From Allobrachymonas sp. (GTDB lineage Bacteria > Pseudomonadota > Gammaproteobacteria > Burkholderiales > Burkholderiaceae_C), in assembly GCA_018054915.1 (NCBI GenBank), contig JAGPIR010000043.1, positions 1 through 8,559 of the forward strand: DNA of 8,559 bases. Direction: 5' to 3'. The notes under the pieces were generated by a model, which was given only the letters and a program-made list of their open reading frames with translations, had not been told where the DNA came from and did not search any database. This document shows positions 7,531 through 8,559 of the stretch, in pieces (position 1 is the stretch's first letter; every line of letters begins with the position of its first letter). The position numbers and the translations under genes were made by a program.

Positions 7531-7559
7531 ATTCTACCGGCAGAACCACCGGCAATGAA
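7531..7559 (-). promoter_or_regulatory. Candidate sigma-70 promoter for the glyQ operon
   Basis: On the minus strand TAGAAT (complement of 7531-7536) matches five of six bases of the -10 consensus. TTCATT (complement of 7554-7559) stands 17 bases upstream as a weak -35 that matches three of six. The predicted start of transcription, near 7524, would give a leader of about 30 bases before the glyQ ATG at 7491. No other candidate in the region has both good spacing and a good -10. It is probably the main promoter for the whole minus-strand unit. Confidence 0.4.
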
Positions 7560-7569
7560 CGCATGCCGG
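7549..7569. repeat. Dyad CCGGCA-N9-TGCCGG overlapping the candidate glyQ promoter
   Basis: CCGGCA (7549-7554) is the exact inverse complement of TGCCGG (7564-7569), with nine bases between. A third related copy, ACCGGCA, lies just downstream near 7536-7542. The dyad overlaps the -35 element of the candidate glyQ promoter, a position where a repressor or activator could act. Short G+C-rich dyads also arise by chance in this composition, so a regulatory role is only a possibility. Confidence 0.3.
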
Positions 7570-7670
7570 ACCACAAGACACGCTGCTTATGTAAGGCTAA
7601 GGCAACGGCAGATAGGGCGTCAGCCTGTCTACCCCAAAGCCAATGGGCCCGGTTGGCTGCCCAGCATCTG

Positions 7671-7708
7671 CAAAGACAGTCATTTGTGTGGTTTTTCCAT
7701 TGTCTTTG
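7671..7708. repeat. Inverted repeat CAAAGACA / TGTCTTTG upstream of the substrate-binding protein gene
   Basis: CAAAGACA (7671-7678) and TGTCTTTG (7701-7708) are perfect inverse complements. The stem extends to ten positions when one G-T pair is allowed (CAAAGACAGT against ATTGTCTTTG), with a loop of about 18 bases. It lies about 105 bases before the ATG at 7813. No T run follows it on the plus strand, so it is not an obvious terminator. It could be a protein-binding site or an RNA hairpin in the leader of the transporter gene. Confidence 0.35.
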
Positions 7709-7812
7709 TCAAGAATGCCGATCCGGCCAGCGGGCGCAGTATCATTCACGGTTGCGGTTACAGTTTTACATCCTTTGGCATTGTTACTTTTCCAATTTTG
7801 AAAGTTGACACC

Positions 7813-8559
7813 ATGAACAGACGTTCCTTCGCCTTGTTTTCCACACTCTCTGCCCTGACGGCCGCTGCCATGCTGTGGGGATGCTCCAAGCCGGCCGATA
7901 CCAAAACGGCGGCTGCTTCGGCCGCTTCTGCGCCAGCTTCGGCTGCAGCAGCCGAACTTCCCAAGAAAATCATCATTGGCCTGGACGACAACTTCCCGCC
8001 CATGGGCTTCAAGAACGATAAAAACGAACTGGTAGGTTATGACATCGACCTGGCCCGCGAAGCAGGCAAGCGTTTGGGCGTGGAAATGGAATTCAAGCCA
8101 ATCGACTGGAGCGCCAAAGAAGCCGAACTCAATGGCAAGCGCGTGGATGCGTTGTGGAATGGCATGACCATCACCGAAGAGCGCAAGAAGAACGTGGCCT
8201 TCACCAAGCCCTATATGCAAAACCACCAGATCGTCATTGTCACGGCTAAATCGCCAATCAAGGCCAAGGCCGACATGGCTGGCAAGGTCGTGGGTGTGCA
8301 GGACGGCAGCAGCGCAGTGGACGCTGTGAGCAAGGAAGACATTTCCAAGCAGTTCAAGGAACTCAAGAAGTTTGGCGACAACGTGGCCGCGCTGATGGAC
8401 CTGAGCACCGGGCGCCTTGACGCCGTGGTGGTGGATGAAGTGGTGGGGCGCTACTACACCAGCAAGAAGCCGGGCGAATACAGGGTCCTGACCGACAATT
8501 TCGGCAGCGAAGACTATGGTGTGGGCCTGCGCAAGGAAGACACTACGCTGTTGACCAAG
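7813..8559 (+). CDS. Amino-acid ABC transporter substrate-binding lipoprotein (3' end outside window)
   Basis: Periplasmic solute-binding component (family 3, polar amino acid uptake type) that delivers an amino acid to an ABC importer. The first 249 residues are present; family members are about 265-290, so only the C-terminal helices are missing. MNRRSFALFS and a hydrophobic stretch lead to a lipobox ending LWGC, with Cys24 as the likely lipidated residue, followed by an Ala/Ser-rich linker to about residue 48. The binding domain starts at KIIIGLDDNFPPMGFKN and includes LVGYDIDLAREAGKRLG, IDWSAKEAELNGKRVDALWNG, and the domain-crossing TITEERKKNVAFTKPYM. Later GVQDGSSAVDAV and STGRLDAVVVDEVVGRYY are also typical. 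The ligand cannot be read from the sequence; resemblance to cystine- or polar-amino-acid-type binders is from memory. Permease and ATPase genes are expected downstream, outside the window. The gene diverges from glyQ and is functionally unrelated to it. Confidence 0.93.
   Translation, partial: MNRRSFALFSTLSALTAAAMLWGCSKPADTKTAAASAASAPASAAAAELPKKIIIGLDDNFPPMGFKNDKNELVGYDIDLAREAGKRLGVEMEFKPIDWSAKEAELNGKRVDALWNGMTITEERKKNVAFTKPYMQNHQIVIVTAKSPIKAKADMAGKVVGVQDGSSAVDAVSKEDISKQFKELKKFGDNVAALMDLSTGRLDAVVVDEVVGRYYTSKKPGEYRVLTDNFGSEDYGVGLRKEDTTLLTK

Larger units (their letters stand above)
7492..7812. other. Divergent intergenic region between glyQ and the substrate-binding protein gene
   Basis: This 321-base region has no gene I can support. 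The part near glyQ holds a plausible glyQ promoter and a CCGGCA/TGCCGG dyad. The middle holds two further dyads: AGCCAA (7638-7643) with TTGGCT (7653-7658), and CAAAGACA (7671-7678) with TGTCTTTG (7701-7708). I could not find a convincing sigma-70 promoter for the plus-strand gene. Just before that gene, GAAAG stands about nine bases from the ATG as a weak ribosome binding site. A minus-strand frame ending at 7597 (TAG) stays open and reads plausibly as protein, but it has no identifiable start. Confidence 0.5.

Noticed and set aside
7524..7808. Plus-strand open frame of 94 codons in the intergenic region
   Set aside because: Composition is unlike a protein (many Cys, Trp, His and Gln), there is no ribosome binding site, and it would start on top of the candidate glyQ promoter.
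7597..8226. Minus-strand open frame of 209 codons as a full gene
   Set aside because: Most of it is antisense to the well-identified substrate-binding protein. Only the part outside that gene is kept, as a weak finding.
1..8559. CRISPR arrays, tRNA or rRNA genes, insertion sequences
   Set aside because: No regularly spaced repeats, no tRNA-like cloverleaf, no rRNA sequence and no transposase coding sequence were seen on either strand.

Overview
The window has the base composition (about 55-65% G+C in most stretches I counted) and protein sequences of a betaproteobacterium, most likely a member of the Burkholderiales close to the Comamonadaceae. That placement is inferred from remembered similarity of GlyQ, GlyS and the DUF1993 protein, not from a search.

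Layout, read along the minus strand from right to left: glyQ (glycyl-tRNA synthetase alpha chain, 7491-6574), a small DUF1993-family gene (6551-6042), a very large single-polypeptide restriction-modification enzyme of type IIG architecture (5939-1929), and glyS (glycyl-tRNA synthetase beta chain, 1902 to beyond the left edge). All four point the same way with gaps of 22, 102 and 26 bases, so they look like one transcription unit. On the plus strand, diverging from glyQ across a 321-base intergenic region, is a lipoprotein amino-acid ABC transporter substrate-binding protein (7813 to beyond the right edge).

The notable point is the arrangement. The two subunits of an essential alpha2-beta2 enzyme, normally adjacent, are separated by about 4.6 kb that carries a self-contained defence enzyme. 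The restriction-modification protein reads as intact: N-terminal PD-(D/E)XK nuclease, helical middle, gamma-class N6-adenine methyltransferase, a target-recognition region, and a helical C-terminus. The DNA encoding the target-recognition region (about 2281-2820) falls to about 50% G+C, against about 64% in the 5' part of the same gene. This fits exchange of the specificity module between enzymes. No transposase, integrase, CRISPR array or tRNA gene is visible, and I see no other component of a multi-gene defence system such as BREX or DISARM in this window.

Regulatory features are modest: a plausible promoter for glyQ, a good ribosome binding site for the DUF1993 gene, weak or absent Shine-Dalgarno sequences before the restriction-modification gene and glyS, and several dyads in the non-coding gaps.
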